Source: Sabethes cyaneus (Eukaryota > Arthropoda > Insecta > Diptera > Culicidae). Taken from it: a stretch of DNA of 64,000 nucleotides. Under the pieces are notes generated by a model. It made no database searches, had not been told where the DNA came from, and saw only the letters and a list, made by a program, of their open reading frames with translations. The position numbers and the translations under genes were made by a program. Below are positions 12,037 through 24,387 of this stretch, piece by piece. Location of the stretch: the NCBI RefSeq assembly GCF_943734655.1, contig NC_071354.1, forward strand, positions 79,235,822 to 79,299,821, in the 5' to 3' direction. Position 1 is the stretch's first letter; the number at the start of each line of letters is the position of its first letter.

Positions 12037-14002
12037 GTAAATACAGTTATAATTGGAAATAAACATTATTGATATAACGACAACACAACGGAGCTCGGAG
12101 GACTGGAATTAACTGGAAACTTTGAAAGTAGAAAATTTACAAAAAAAATATCATCAACTTACACGTATCGAAAGGAACTTGTTTTGTTCCTTCAAACAAA
12201 ATGTTATATCTCTTTTGCAAAGAGTTTGCAAACGCAATATTGACGAAAAAAATATTTTCTCTCATCTTGCATCTGCTACAGTATCGAATTCACAATTCGA
12301 CCGTTTTAATCAGTTTTTTTCTGGGTCGGGAAGGACATCTCATCGGAACAAATGTCTACAGACTTCCGCATTCGAAATACATGTGAAACAACAAAAAATA
12401 GATTCTTCAAAGCCCTTAAAACAAAATATGACTAGCAATCCTGCAAAATATATCGCCGAACTAAACCTTGGCTTCACGAATAATTTAGTTTTCGCACAAA
12501 TCGTCGAAGATACGTTTACACGATACGATACGATTGCGAAGGCAGATATATATTCATGTTCCCGTGCGTGTAGTCATTGTCAACGGCGAAATAATGCCAC
12601 CCATAAATCATGCATATTTGCTATGTGACCGCCCCTCGTTGCCACCCGTACAAGATGCATCCTATTTATGTCTTTGGTCCTTCAGCAGCGGTAGCGCGGA
12701 CGCGGTAGCACGGCATGCTTGTAATCCGGATACCGTGCTGAAGTGGACCGGTTGGATTAATTTATATCGCGGAAACGATAAATAAATCACGTCCTGTAGA
12801 GCAAATCTGTACAAGTTCGAGCCGGTTTTCGCGATGGCCACCGGGGCAGCAGATGGTTCAAGTGGTGGCTGGCGGTATATGTGTGCGCACGTACGTGCGA
12901 TGTGCCTACAGAGTCATATATACATACGTACAATCATGTTGAATTCGATATTCAACTTCGTGTTCGTCGTTAGCAGAATGACGACAGCGGCGGTGCTGTT
13001 CCGGCGAATGATTGTGATGGACCAAGGATAAAGGAATAGGCTATTTCGATTAATTTATGGAACAGAACAGTAAATGGGTTGACCCAATTAGGCATCCGTT
13101 TTGGGTCTTGATCTATTGATTTGTCGTATGTTTTTTTCCTACTTTTTTTAGTTCGCATTGCAGCAGCCGTCATATTATAACATTGTTAATCATCCACATT
13201 TGATAATTAATAAAATGTTACTTTTTAATTTGAAAATGTGAAAGATTTTGATTTCATCAACATTAAAATTTTATTATTGCAGTATTACTATTGCATATAT
13301 TGCAATATGCAATGTTATTGCAATATTAACGTACGTGGTTCTGAATTTTCAGCGTTCTTAAATAAAATCTTGGATACTTACGGGTTAATATGAGTTTTTC
13401 GCTTTTGTACATTATAATTTCCCTTTTTATCCCAAAAGAAACGAGAATTACAATTTCTCATTCTTATTTTTTCTGATTAACAAAATTTTTCCTCTCGGCT
13501 CTGCAATTAAGTAGCATTCCAAATGAATATTATGTAAATATATTATGATTAAGGGCTTAATTTTAGCCTGTAAGCTACGCTAAACTTGCGTTCAATTTAA
13601 TTTTTGCATCATATGTGATACGGGAAAAAGCATATGGAACGCAACTTACCATTTATATTCAGTACACCTGCCGGTTCACCACGTATGCCGATGCATATTG
13701 CATCCAATTTATCATGCAAATTGAACCAATCAACAACAGGCCTATAGATAAGCGATACAGAAAATCTAGTCACTGAGTTACGGCCGAACAGAAACTATAT
13801 CTACCAAACAGAATTAATTGTGACCCTTCCTGTCGTTGCCAATTTATTCCTCTGTGCGTTTGTTTCCTACGCACAGCGAATCTGCGTCCAGTGAGTGGCC
13901 AGTGGCCACACATATCCAACCAGCATCCTGAGCTCAGATGCCCACACAACACATCTAAATTCGTTGCAACACGGCTATATTTTCCTTTATTCTTCCGTCC
14001 AG
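12037..14002 (+). other. kcc: kcc intron
   Basis: This intron is bounded by GTAAAT and TCCGTCCAG. It contains no recognised gene. A TA/TTGCA-rich partial palindrome at about 13273-13332 could fold but has several bulges. The ATG-started frame at 12122-12628 (168 codons) has no recognisable domain and lies wholly inside the intron, so I do not call it a gene. Confidence 0.7.
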
Positions 14003-14132
14003 GTCTGATCGTGTACGTGGGCGTAAAATTCGTGAACAAATTCGCAACCGTCGCCCTGGCCTGTGTCATATTCTCCATCATTGCGGTTTACGCCGGTATC
14101 ATCAACAACGTCGATGGAAACGATAAGCTATT
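14003..14132 (+). CDS. kcc: KCC exon B (TM4 end and TM5)
   Basis: Encodes visible residues 36-79. These are the end of TM4 (LIVYVGVKFV) and TM5 (NKFATVALACVIFSIIAVYAG), then the start of the long extracellular loop (IINNVDGNDKL). The acceptor is TCCGTCCAG and the donor GTAAGT, leaving TT of a Phe codon that the next exon completes. The VKFVNKF segment is nearly invariant in KCCs. The sequence is very close to the dipteran family pattern. Confidence 0.95.
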
Positions 14133-14359
14133 GTAAGTGTGCAGTGATATTTTCACCAGACCAGACATGTTTTCTGCGAGAGGTATTCATGCTCCATCAA
14201 ATCCTGATCCTGCGCTTTTTCGGGCCCCGAAAAAGTGCCTTCTTGCTTGCAAAGCCAAAATTTAATCCACTTTCGAATATGCTTTAACTTATCAAACCAG
14301 TTTCTCCATTGTTTGAACTACAGTGGCATTATTGTATCGTTTAAACTTTTTCTTTCCAG

Positions 14360-14481
14360 CATGTGCGTACTCGGAAAACGTCTACTGAAGGATATTGCCG
14401 TTGACAATTGCACCAAGGAGGCGGGCGGACCACTCTACAATGTATTCTGCGAAAACGGCGAATGTGACCCCTACTTCCTCC
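14360..14481 (+). CDS. kcc: KCC exon C (extracellular loop TM5-TM6, cysteines)
   Basis: Encodes residues 79-120 of the visible protein. This is the first half of the large extracellular TM5-TM6 loop that distinguishes KCCs from NKCCs. Four cysteines are visible (MCVLG, NCTKE, VFCEN, GECDPYF), matching the cysteines that form loop disulfides in vertebrate KCCs. NCT is a possible N-glycosylation sequon. The acceptor is CTTTCCAG and the donor GTAAGT. It leaves one base (C) to form Gln with the next exon. Confidence 0.94.
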
Positions 14482-14584
14482 GTAAGTGGCACTGCGGAAA
14501 ATTTAATTTATTCCTCAAGAAAGCACATTTCATGTTCATGCTCTTGTTGTGCTCTGCTTCTTTTCTATTAAATTTCGCTTCCAG

Positions 14585-14667
14585 AGCAAAACGTTTCACT
14601 CGTGCGAGGCATCAAGGGACTTAAAAGTGGTGTGTTTTTCGAAAATCTGTTTCCGTCGTTTTTACAA
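14585..14667 (+). CDS. kcc: KCC exon D (extracellular loop, N-glycosylation site)
   Basis: Encodes residues 120-147. The QNVSLVRGIKGLKSG stretch contains the sequon NVS, at the position of the conserved NNVT glycosylation site in other KCCs. FENLFPSFLQ follows, matching the family's ENLWSAYL or ENIFPSFL. The acceptor is GCTTCCAG and the donor GTGAGT, and the exon ends in phase 0. Confidence 0.94.
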
Positions 14668-14890
14668 GTGAGTATCCATTAGCGTCTATCCTAAGCGAGG
14701 GTACCCGGACGAAACTGATTGCTCGCTTGCAATGTTGGAATGTACGGGTGGTCGAAGTCATGCTGGAACAATTTTTTGTCCAACCACTCGACCGCGGCTC
14801 GACAGTTTCCGAGTACAGGAAGCTGAGCACGTAAACTAATTATGTTTGATATCGTTTTTTATTTTTTTTTTATTATCATCGTTTCCGTAG

Positions 14891-15026
14891 GAAGGGCAGT
14901 ACATCTCTTACGGTTTGGACCCGGAACACATCGAGCCAATGGACAGACCAACGTACAATCAAGTTTACGCCGATCTTACCACCGCATTTACGATATTGAT
15001 CGGTATCTTCTTCCCCTCGGTAACAG
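14891..15026 (+). CDS. kcc: KCC exon E (loop end and TM6a)
   Basis: Encodes residues 148-193. After the variable end of the loop (EGQYISYGLDPEHIEPMD) comes ADLTTAFTILIGIFFPSVTG. This is the first half of the broken TM6, where ion-coordinating backbone atoms sit in cation-chloride cotransporters. The acceptor is TTCCGTAG and the donor GTAAGT. The final G joins the next exon to complete Gly. Confidence 0.95.
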
Positions 15027-17020
15027 GTAAGTTAATTTAAAGTAGCTACGTTTTATACGATACCATTTACGTGGTTTAAAGTTTGAACAGTTTGATTTTA
15101 TTATTAAATTTCCTCTGCTCTGCTCTCTTGATGCAAAATTTATGGTCATTGACTTGTAAAGTACAATGCGTCTCCACCATTTGTAAAATGATGGAGTCAA
15201 TCAATTATAGTTTCAATCTGGTCACGAAGGTGTCTTCAAAAATATTGCTCTAATATGAATGGAAGCAAATAATCACTTTAAAATTCGACTATGAACAAAC
15301 GTGTTATAGCAAGGTTCTGTTTTTAAGTCCAACTTTGTTAAGAAAATATCTCTTCCTTCAATCACTCCGAGCAAAAGGAAGAACTAAAGTGGATCAAATG
15401 TCTACTCCGGTAAGTGCATGTACGTGACTCGTCAAATGTCAGCCGAATTTTGCGGACACGCCTTAAAGTTGGTTGCTGCTAGCATTTAAGCACCGTCGTA
15501 AGCTGTCTCTTCTAAATTTACAAAAATATGTTCCCCGCGGGTACATGTCGCCAAAAGGTAAACGTGAAATGGAGATTTATGGCTGAATAAAGTACAATAA
15601 TTTATTTCCCCACGCCCGCCGAGCGACATGGGAATGCTTAGCTAATTCAAGCGGTAAATTAATAACCAAGAAGTTCACCACTTGGGCTTGCTATGGAAGC
15701 AGTGATAATGAAGTTGCTTTAACTAACCATAAAGCGGAGGAGAGAAGCAAATAGTTTTCAGTATGTTGATTTCCTCCTTTTATTCAACCTGACTTCCTGA
15801 ACCTATTTAATGGTTTAACGAAAAATTGGTTTATCTTTTTATACACGAACAAACAAGACACATCACTTATGATTCTTACAAAACATTAAAAGTACCTTTT
15901 TCGCTAACCGGTTTCGGGTTTGATCCAACCCATCTACGGAGCGGTGGTCGACGTTAAGCAAAAAAGTCAATTTATAAGTATCTTTTTATACTTGTTATTT
16001 ACTAAAAATGTATTATGAAACAATCAGTTTATCAAAACAGTAAATACATTATGGGCATTCATTTGACAATATGCATTTTTTTCATCAAAATTTAAGCAAA
16101 GCAATTTAGATTGCTTGATTTTTTTGTGTTTAAAATGGTTTTAACCCAACAGTCACCACTACCTCTAAATTTTTAGCTTTAATATTTATTCAAGTTTCAC
16201 ATTTTAGTACTGAATAAAGTTGCGTAGATACTAAATAAAAACAGCATGTCAAAATAATCAAATTCTCAACTCGAAAAGCTCGCTGCGCTTGTTGTGAACT
16301 GAGAAGCTCCGTACAACCGAACGGAGTTTAAAACAACAGACTGGGAAACTTTTTCCCAACATGACAACACAGAATACTCAGCCGTTGCCATTGAAACGCT
16401 CGATTCCAGCAGTGGCTACCAGAACCAAGGAAAACTCACTCAAAAAAATATCCTTCCACTACGATCCGGTGTTTGGCTTTCCCCTAGTGCAGGGTGTTTT
16501 TCCTCCGGAGTCAAACTTCTCAAGCAGCTGCCAGCGCTCTAAAACCTGCATGGAGTTTTTCGTTTTGGCTTCTTTTTTTTTCATTACTACACTCCACTGC
16601 TTCACGTGATATCAAGAGGACGGAAAATTCGCCACGTATATACTGTGTTTCACAAAATTGGAAACATGCTGGCAATGATGATGGTTTTTAAACCTTTCCG
16701 TATTCCCTACAGAAGAGATCATAGTCGTTCAATCAGACCGAATAGACCAAGCTTACTGGTTCGATGTCGATTTTGATTGAGAAAATCAGAAAATTATTCT
16801 AGGAGTGAATAAAAGCTGAAAAGTTTGGTTTGTTTTAACACGGATTAAATTTATTACTCTATTTACTTATTTGGTTGTTTATCCACCAACTTCGGTGAAC
16901 GTAATACAGATTGCTTATTTAACTGATTAATTTAAGCCTCGAATTCTTACATTTAATATACTTCGGGATAAAGTAGAATCAAATATATCACAGACATCAT
17001 AGGACACTGGCTCTGAACTC
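15027..17020 (+). other. kcc: Left part of a 6.5-kb kcc intron
   Basis: No coding signal or recognisable element was seen before the hexamer satellite starts at about 17030. A short reading frame at 16361-16691 has no recognisable domain. Confidence 0.6.
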
Positions 17021-17029
17021 AACTCTAAG

Positions 17030-18477
17030 CTCTAACTCTGACTCTGACTCTGACTCTGACTCTAATTCTGACTCGGACCTCTGACTCCGATTCTGACCCT
17101 GACTCTGACTTCTGACTCTGACCTCTGATTCTAACATTGACTCTGACTCTGGCTCTGACCTTAACTCTAACTCCGACTTTGATTCTGGCCTCTAACTCTG
17201 ACCTCTGACTGACACTGACACTGACTCTGATTTTGACTTTGATTCTGGTCCTGATTCGGACTCTGACTTCTGACTCTGAGTCTCTGACCTGTGATTCTAA
17301 CTCTAACTTTGACACTGATTCTGACTCTGACTCTGATTTTGACTCTGACTGTGACTCTGGCCCTAATTCTGTCTCTGACTTCTGACTCTAACTTTTGACT
17401 CTGACCTCTGACTCTGACTCTGACTCTGACTCTGACTCTGACTCTGACTCTGACTCTGACTCTGACTCTGACTCTGACTCTGACTCTGACTCTGACTCTG
17501 ACTCTGACTCTGCTTTTGATTCTGACTCTGGTCCTAATTCGGACTCTGACTTCTGACTCTCAGTCTCTGACCTGTGACTCTGACTCTAACTTTGACACTG
17601 ACTCTAACTCTGATTCTGACTCTGACTCTGACTCTGACTCTGACTCTGACTCTGACTCTGACTCTGACTCTGACTCTGACTCTGACTCTGACTCTGACTC
17701 TGACTCTGACTCTGACTCTGACTCTAACTCTGACTCTGACTCTGACTCTGACACTGATTCTGACTCTGATGCAGACTCTGATTCTAACTCTAGCTCTGAT
17801 GTTGACTCTGACTCTGGCCTTGATTCTGACTCTGACTTCTGACTCTGACCTCTGACTCTGACATTGACTCTGACTCTGGCTCTGATTTTAACTCTAACTC
17901 CGACTTTGATTCTGACCTCTAACTCTGACTTTGATCCCGACTCTGACTCTGACCCCGATTCTGACTCTGACACTGTCCCTGATTCTGCTACTGGGTCTGA
18001 CTCTGACTCTGATTCTGTCTCTAACTCTAACTCTGACTCTGACTCTGACTCTGACTCTGACTCTGACTCTGACTCTGACTCTGACTCTGACTCTGACTCT
18101 GACTCTGACTCTGACTCTGACTCTGACTCTGACTCTGACTCTGACTCTGACTCTGACTCTGACTCTGACTCTGACTCTAACTCTGACTCTGACTCTGACT
18201 CTGACTCTGACTCTGACTCTGACTCTGACTCTGACTCTGACTCTGACTCTGACTCTGACTCTGATTCTGACTCTGACTCTGACTCTGACTCTGACTCTGA
18301 CTCTGACTCTGACTCTCACTCTGACTCTGACTCTGACTCTGACTCTGACTCTGACTCTGACTCTGACTCTGACTCTGACTCTGACTCTGATTCTGACTCT
18401 GACTCTGACTCTGACTGACTTTGACTCTGACTCGGACTCTGACTCGGACTCTGACTCTGATATTGACCTAATTTTGA
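17030..18477. repeat. Hexamer satellite, (GACTCT)n with degenerate and perfect runs
   Basis: About 1.45 kb of tandem GACTCT. Long near-perfect runs at 17405-17512, 17606-17730 and 18020-18420 alternate with diverged parts containing GATTCT, AACTCT, GACCTCT and one-base phase shifts. Being divisible by three, it yields long artefactual frames (Ser-Asp, Thr-Leu, Arg-Val and Glu-Ser repeats). It sits wholly inside a kcc intron. Confidence 0.95.
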
Positions 18478-18599
18478 TCTTCATTTTCAGTTTGACTTTG
18501 ATTTTATTTTGATATCAACTTTGGTTTCAACTTCGACTTCGAGTTTGATTTCGACTTTAATTTGGGTTTGTCTTTGGATTTGGACTTGAAGATCGATGT

Positions 18600-19250
18600 G
18601 AACGTGGACGTGGATGCGTGGACATGGACGTGGACATGGACGTCGACGTGGACGTTGATACGGACATGGACGTCGACGTGGACGTGGACGTGGACGTGGA
18701 TGCGGACATGGACGTCGACGTGGACGTGGACGTGGACGTGGACGTGGACGTGGACGTGGACGTGGACGTGGACGTGGACGTGGACGTGGACGTGGACGTG
18801 GACGTGGACGTGGACGTGGACGTGGACGTGGACGTGGACGTGGACGTGGACGTGGACGTGGACGTGGACGTGGACGTGGACGTGGACGTGGACGTGGACG
18901 TGGACGTGGACGTGGACGTGGACGTGGACGTGGACGTGGACGTGGACGTGGACGTGGACGTGGACGTGGACGTGGACGTGGACGTGGACGTGGACGTGGA
19001 CGTGGACGTGGACGTGGACGTGGACGTGGACGTGGACGTGGACGTGGACGTGGACGTGGACGTGGACGTGGACGTGGACGTGGACGTGGACGTGGACGTG
19101 GACGTGGACGTGGACGTGGACGTGGACGTGGACTTGGACTTGGACTTGGACTTGGACTTGGACTTGGACTTGGACTTGGACTTGGACTTGGACTTGGACT
19201 TGGACTTGGACTTGGACTTCGGACTTGGACTTCGGACTTTGACTTTGGTC
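18600..19250. repeat. Hexamer satellite, (GTGGAC)n then (TTGGAC)n
   Basis: GTGGAC units run almost without error from about 18708 to 19130. They switch abruptly to TTGGAC units up to about 19220, then decay into TTGGACTTCGGAC and longer variants. The abrupt unit change suggests separate local expansions of variants of one ancestral hexamer. Trp-Thr and Val-Asp frames across it are artefacts. Confidence 0.95.
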
Positions 19251-20640
19251 TTGAATTTAGACTTTTCTTTGAACTTCGGCTTAAATTTGGACTTTATTTT
19301 GGATTTGAATCTAGATTTGAAATTGGGCTTAAACTTTGCCTTGATTATGGACTAGAATTTGGACTTCGACAAATTTGGACTTTATTTGAACATGAATTAA
19401 AACTTGAATTTGACCTTAAATTTGGACTTTGAGTTACATGTCGACATGAATTTGGATTTCATTAAATTTAGACTTTATTTGGACTAGAAGTTGCAATTTA
19501 GTCTGGAATTTGAGCTTCATTTCGGATTTGAAGTTAGGTTTGAGTTTATAATTGAATTTAGTCTTTGGACTTTTATCTGAATTTAAACTTGGATTTGGAT
19601 TTGGACTTGAATTTGGATCAGAATTTGAACTTGAATTTGGACCCGAATTTAAACATGAATTTGGCCATAAATTCGGCTTCGACTTGAATTTGAACCTAAA
19701 ATTAGGCTTGAATTTGAACCCAAATTTGGACTTGAATTTAGAATTGAATTGGACTTGAATTTAGACTCAATTTAGATTTTAATGAGGACTTGAATTTAGA
19801 GCTGCATTTAAACATGAATTTGAACTTGAATTTTGACTAGAATTCAGTCTTCAATTAGTACTTGGCCCGTACTCGTGTGGTCCAATTTTCTAACAAACGC
19901 GCTCTCGTGCTAATGAACAGACGCGCATGAGCATCTCTCCGGACTCCCTTCCTTTTTTCATGCATTGGGACAACGTTTGTAAGTGTGTGTTTAGCTATCA
20001 GCTACAGTCGTCGCTCGTCATTGCAACCCGAGCAGTGGAAACCGAATGCTCACAAGGGTCCGTGCTCTTCCCCGTGAGGGCTCATACGCGTGCTGTTCAT
20101 AGCTCACGAGCTGTTAGTCTTGCGAGCGGGCTGCGCAGAACAATGCTGCGAGGCTGTGTGCTCGCGAGTGTGTCTGTAGCAGAAAGTATACACACAGCAT
20201 CTCAGCGGTTGTTTGTCGTATATTTGCATCAATGGATTAGGCGTTGGATGTTATGCTTCGCACACTCGCTCGCGTACGGGTCGACATCGTCTGCACGATT
20301 TGACTTTGATTTAGACTCTAATTTCTACGTTAATTTCGATTCTGATTTCAATTTTGATTTTAATTTCAACTTCGATTTTGATTTGAATTTTTATCGGAAT
20401 TTGGACCAGGATTTGCACTTGGACTTGGTTACGAACATAAACTGTGATTTGGACTTTCATTTAGACATGGATTTGGACTAGAATTTACATTTGAATTTGG
20501 ACTTTGACTTGTAATTGGACCTAAAACTACATTTGACTTTTGAACTTGAATTGGGACTTGAATTTGGACTTCAACGCGTGCTATTTTTGGATTTAGGTAT
20601 GCATTTGAATCTGAATTTGGACTTGAACATAAATGTGCGT
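19250..20640. repeat. Degenerate hexamer arms around a unique core
   Basis: From 19250 to about 19860 the DNA is a strongly degenerate array of GAATTTGGACTT-like units. A non-repetitive block follows at about 19860-20290. A second degenerate arm (GATTTCAATTTTGATT type) runs at 20290-20640. The block's right half (20106-20225) is clearly similar to 34590-34697, which also sits between two degenerate hexamer arms. This makes the whole a composite repeat family and not random simple sequence. Confidence 0.75.
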
Positions 20641-20644
20641 TTGG

Positions 20645-21494
20645 TTTCATTTTGTTCAATAACTGCTTCTACAAAATTTAAGAAAAAATTCTGGCCGCTT
20701 TAGAAAATATGTTCAACTTTTGTTTTATTCCTTAAAAAATTATTTTGGAAACTTTAAACTAAATTCTTAAAACGATCATTATACCTATATTCTTTTCAAT
20801 GTATAAAGTCCATAAATTGAAATTTTTGAGCAATCTTTAACAACAAATAAAATACCAATATTGTTAGAAGATATTTAAAAAACCAAGCATTTTTCAAAAT
20901 TTCAAACTATGGTTAAAAGTCTCAAACATAAACCATTCTTACAACTAACATGCAATTAACATTCTGTTTGTAGTAGCATTCTAGTTCGATCTCTGATAAA
21001 AACAGGAATCCGACGAATGGTGTTTGAATTTATATAATCTGACACTAATTTGGAAGTCTTCTAAAAACCTGGTATGTAACACAATAAACGATTCAAGAAC
21101 ATTTGCATGTATTGTTAAAATTTTCAATAATTCTCTAAAAATGATTTACGAGGAACCATTTCTCTCGAATGTTTGATGCTTTTTCCTAAAACCTTTAATG
21201 ATCATATTCTCAATCAATGAGCAGATTATGTTCCAAAAAAAACAATTTTAATTGTCCATTCAAAACAAACAACAGTTCACCTGGAAATTTCTACATTGCT
21301 GATTATTCCTGCATTTTTATTACCATAATCCCGAAGAGGATTAACTAAATGTTACATTACAATCAGTTGGTTGACTAAAGCAGCAAAATAAATGCTGATT
21401 ATGCTTACCAAAAACCCGCTCCCCGACTGAAGAGCTTAGCACACTAATTTATCCCTCTCTCTCGCACGCACACACTCTTTCTCTTCCCGCAAAG
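20645..21494 (+). other. kcc: Right end of the kcc intron
   Basis: AT-rich unique-looking intron sequence without genes. It ends in a pyrimidine-rich tract (CTCTCTCTCGCAC, CTCTTTCTCTTCCCGCAAAG) that forms the acceptor before 21495. Confidence 0.7.
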
Positions 21495-21651
21495 GTATCA
21501 TGGCGGGCTCTAACCGATCCGGTGATTTGGCGGACGCACAAAAGAGTATTCCGATCGGTACCATCGGTGCCATCCTGACCACATCGACCGTATATCTGTC
21601 CTGTGTGATCCTGTTCGCTGGAACGGTTGACAATTTGCTGCTACGAGACAA
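21495..21651 (+). CDS. kcc: KCC exon F (TM6b signature and TM7)
   Basis: Encodes residues 193-245. It starts with the KCC/NKCC signature GIMAGSNRSGDLADAQKSIP in the TM6b-TM7 linker. TM7 follows (IGTIGAILTTSTVYLSCVILFAG), then VDNLLLRDK. The GSNRSGDL block is among the most conserved in SLC12 proteins. The donor is GTGAGT. It ends with two bases (AA) completed to Lys by the next exon. Confidence 0.96.
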
Positions 21652-21785
21652 GTGAGTATGATAGCATACGGCCGGCCGCAGTGCCATGCCTGTGGGACGG
21701 AAAGTAATTCAAGTTGCTCACCGCAAGGATGGCCCATAAATATAACAATTCAATTTATCGCTCATACCGTTCAATCTCCCGGCAG

Positions 21786-22178
21786 ATTCGGACAGTCGAT
21801 AGGAGGCAAACTGGTCGTCGCAAACATGGCCTGGCCGAACCAATGGGTCATCCTGATTGGGTCCTTTCTTTCGACGCTGGGCGCTGGACTGCAGAGCTTA
21901 ACCGGTGCCCCGAGGTTGCTGCAGGCCATCGCCAAGGATGGCATCATCCCCTTTCTCGAACCGTTTGCTGTGTCGTCGAAGCGTGGTGAACCGACGCGTG
22001 CCCTTGTTCTGACACTGCTAATCTGCCAAAGTGGCATCCTGTTGGGAAACGTCGATCTGCTCGCCCCGCTGCTGTCCATGTTCTTCCTGATGTGCTACGG
22101 TTTTGTCAATCTCGCTTGTGCCGTTCAAACTCTTCTGCGGACACCGAACTGGCGACCGCGTTTTAAGTTCTACCACTG
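21786..22178 (+). CDS. kcc: KCC exon G (TM8 to TM10)
   Basis: The largest visible exon encodes residues 245-376. It contains FGQSIGGKLVVANMAWP, TM8 (WVILIGSFLSTLGAGLQSLTGAPRLLQ), the linker IAKDGIIPFLEPF, TM9 (RALVLTLLICQSGILLG), TM10 (APLLSMFFLMCYGFVNLACA) and TPNWRPRFKFYHW. GAGLQSLTGAPRLLQAIAKD is near-identical across KCCs. The acceptor is CTCCCGGCAG and the donor GTAAGT. The last Trp codon is split with the next exon. Confidence 0.97.
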
Positions 22179-22989
22179 GTAAGTTAGTGATAAGAAGTTT
22201 ATTTTTTTTGCTCCTTTCCTGATGCTGCACGTCAGGTTGAAACGCTTTTCCAAGTACAAAAGATAAATGGATAGTTTCGGTTGAGCGATTATCAGTGAGA
22301 AGCATTTCCACAGCAGTTTCGACAAGCGCTTTAATGAATGAATGATTTTTTTTCTGGTTAAAAAAAACTTTCAAAGCAGACTAACGAGCAACTTAAATCG
22401 TCCACCAGTAATCGTTTGAAAGCTCAGTACACGCAATTAGGTTGCAGTCTCACCAGAGGATCATTATATTAATGTTGGTTAGACAATTTCGAAAACAGCT
22501 GTTAAGTCCATGTCGTTTCAACTAATTGAAATGGACTTTACTCACCCATCCCAGTGGTATAATTTCAATTTATTAGTATCTATTACTCTATGAATTATTT
22601 TTCTTTGAACATAAATTTGAGTTGAGTGGTGATAATTGCTTTTTATTTTATTCCAAGAAAACAAATAAAGATGCTGCAAAGTACGAAAGCATCATAAAGT
22701 TGAGAGAGAAACTTCCACTATTTACATTACCATGATAATATAAATAAGAAAAATGCTCGTTAAAGCGCAAACCATACATTCACATTACGACACCTCCTTT
22801 CAGAGGAAAGCTTTTAGAGATGCATGTTTTCTTACGTACGTTTATGTTTTTTTCTCCAATGTTTTTCCGTCCCCATCGACACTGGACACTGCAAATAATA
22901 ACTTTTTTTACCACCACCGCGCCGGATCCCGGTACCGGATGCTCCACTCAACAATTGTGCCAATAAATCGAACCGAACACCCGCAACAG
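22179..22989 (+). other. kcc: kcc intron
   Basis: AT-rich intron with no gene or repeat recognised. It ends in CCGCAACAG before 22990. Confidence 0.7.
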
Positions 22990-23109
22990 GTCTCTGTCGC
23001 TCATTGGACTAACGCTGTGCTTGTCGATTATGTTCATGACATCTTGGTATTTCGCACTGATTGCGATGGGTCTGGCTGTGCTGGTCTACAAATACATCGA
23101 GTACCGAGG
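22990..23109 (+). CDS. kcc: KCC exon H (TM11 and TM12)
   Basis: Encodes residues 376-416. TM11 is SLSLIGLTLCLSIMFMTSW and TM12 is YFALIAMGLAVLVYKYI, followed by the cytoplasmic boundary EYRG. TM11-TM12 form the main dimer contact in cation-chloride cotransporter structures. The donor is GTAAGT. The last two bases (GG) are completed to Gly by the next exon. Confidence 0.96.
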
Positions 23110-23709
23110 GTAAGTGGCCACCGTGGTTTCCGCAAACCACAAACTATTGTATGAATATATCACATCGCTAATAATCGGTTTGGCTTTCAGATTTTTATAT
23201 GTGAGGGCAACAGATTTTCTTTTTGATTAATTGTGCTCCGATATTTCATAGTATAATACAGCATAGTAGTAGATTTAATAGGCCAAAATTATTCTCTACT
23301 CATGTTTGAGATACTGCGGCTGCGAAATATTTTTTACTGATTATTCAGTTTGTCATTTCACTCTTATTATTGTTATTAAATCGTATTTTAAATTCTCAAC
23401 TAATAGTTTCTATGAATGTTCACATCATATAAAATTAGGACGTCCGTCCTAAATTTAACTTTTGAAATTTATTAAGTTTTTTTTACTTCTATTGCATCAA
23501 CATCATAAATCAAATAACTCCATCGATATTGCATTCAGTAGCACACATCATCATCGTTATTATTATCATCATTATAATATCAGCTAGAACTATTTAATAC
23601 TTACTGCGCTACACCAGCCTGCAATAGTCCAGGCGGAAGCCATCGATTCAAACCTCACACTTGACCGATCAATCACTGTTCCCAATCATCCTCTATCTTT
23701 GATCAATAG
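23110..23709 (+). other. kcc: kcc intron
   Basis: AT-rich intron. An ATCATC/TTATTATCATCATT microsatellite-like patch at about 23545-23580 is the only repeat seen. Confidence 0.7.
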
Positions 23710-24072
23710 AGCCGAAAAGGAATGGGGTGACGGAATCCGTGGTATCGCACTGTCGGCCGCCCGCTACTCGCTGCTTCGCCTTGAGGAGGGACCACCGCAC
23801 ACCAAGAACTGGCGACCGCAGATCCTGATGCTGGCCAAGCTGAACGAGGACTTCACGCCAAAGTATCGCAAACTGTTTTCGCTAACGTCACAACTGAAGG
23901 CCGGCAAAGGTTTGGTAGTGGTTGTATCGCTTGTGCCGGGCGATTTCACCAGACGTTCCGGTGAAGCCGCTGCCGCCAAGCAAAGCCTCCGCAAAATCAT
24001 GGAGGAAGAGCGGCTGAAAGGATTTTGCGATGTTATGGTCGCCAACGATGTCGCCGAAGGACTGTCTCATGC
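23710..24072 (+). CDS. kcc: KCC exon I (start of C-terminal domain)
   Basis: Encodes residues 416-537. It opens with AEKEWGDGIRG and YSLLRLEEGPPHTKNWRPQ, the diagnostic start of the KCC cytoplasmic C-terminal domain. KLNEDFTPKYRKLFSLTSQL, KAGKGLVVVVSLVPGDFTRR and KGFCDVMVANDVAEGLSH follow. This domain dimerises and controls transport. The donor is GTAAGA and the exon leaves GC of an Ala codon. Confidence 0.97.
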
Positions 24073-24137
24073 GTAAGAAAATTGTCATAACATTAAATCA
24101 CCTTAACCTCAATCAATGCACGCTTTCCCACCGACAG

Positions 24138-24327
24138 TGTTCAAACAATCGGTCTTGGCGGTATGAAACCGAACACTGTGATCCTGGGTTGGCCGTACGG
24201 TTGGCGTCAGAGTGAAGATGACCGAACTTGGCACGTATTCCTGCAGACTGTTCGCAATGTTAGCGCTGCCCGAATGGCTCTGCTGGTGCCAAAAGGAATT
24301 AACTTCTTCCCAGCGTCAGGGGATAAG
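24138..24327 (+). CDS. kcc: KCC exon J (C-terminal domain)
   Basis: Encodes residues 537-600. VQTIGLGGMKPNTVILGWPY and GWRQSEDDRTWHVFLQTVRN are typical of the nucleotide-fold-like C-terminal domain. ALLVPKGINFFPASGDK follows. The intron before it is only 65 bp. The donor is GTAAGG and the exon ends in phase 0. Confidence 0.97.
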
Positions 24328-24387
24328 GTAAGGCTCCACCCTTAATCTTCGATAAAATTTGATGCTTAGACTGATTTTTTTCCACAG

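Noticed and set aside
12122..12628. 168-codon plus-strand frame
   Set aside because: No recognisable domain, low-complexity composition, and it lies inside a kcc intron on the same strand without splice support.
17516..18512. Long Ser-Asp, Thr-Leu, Arg-Val and Glu-Ser repeat frames on both strands
   Set aside because: They follow automatically from a hexamer array without stops. No start context, unique flank or splice logic supports a protein, and the array lies in a kcc intron.
18562..19355. Trp-Thr and Val-Asp repeat frames of 226-245 codons
   Set aside because: Same reason: translation of (GTGGAC)n and (TTGGAC)n in different frames.
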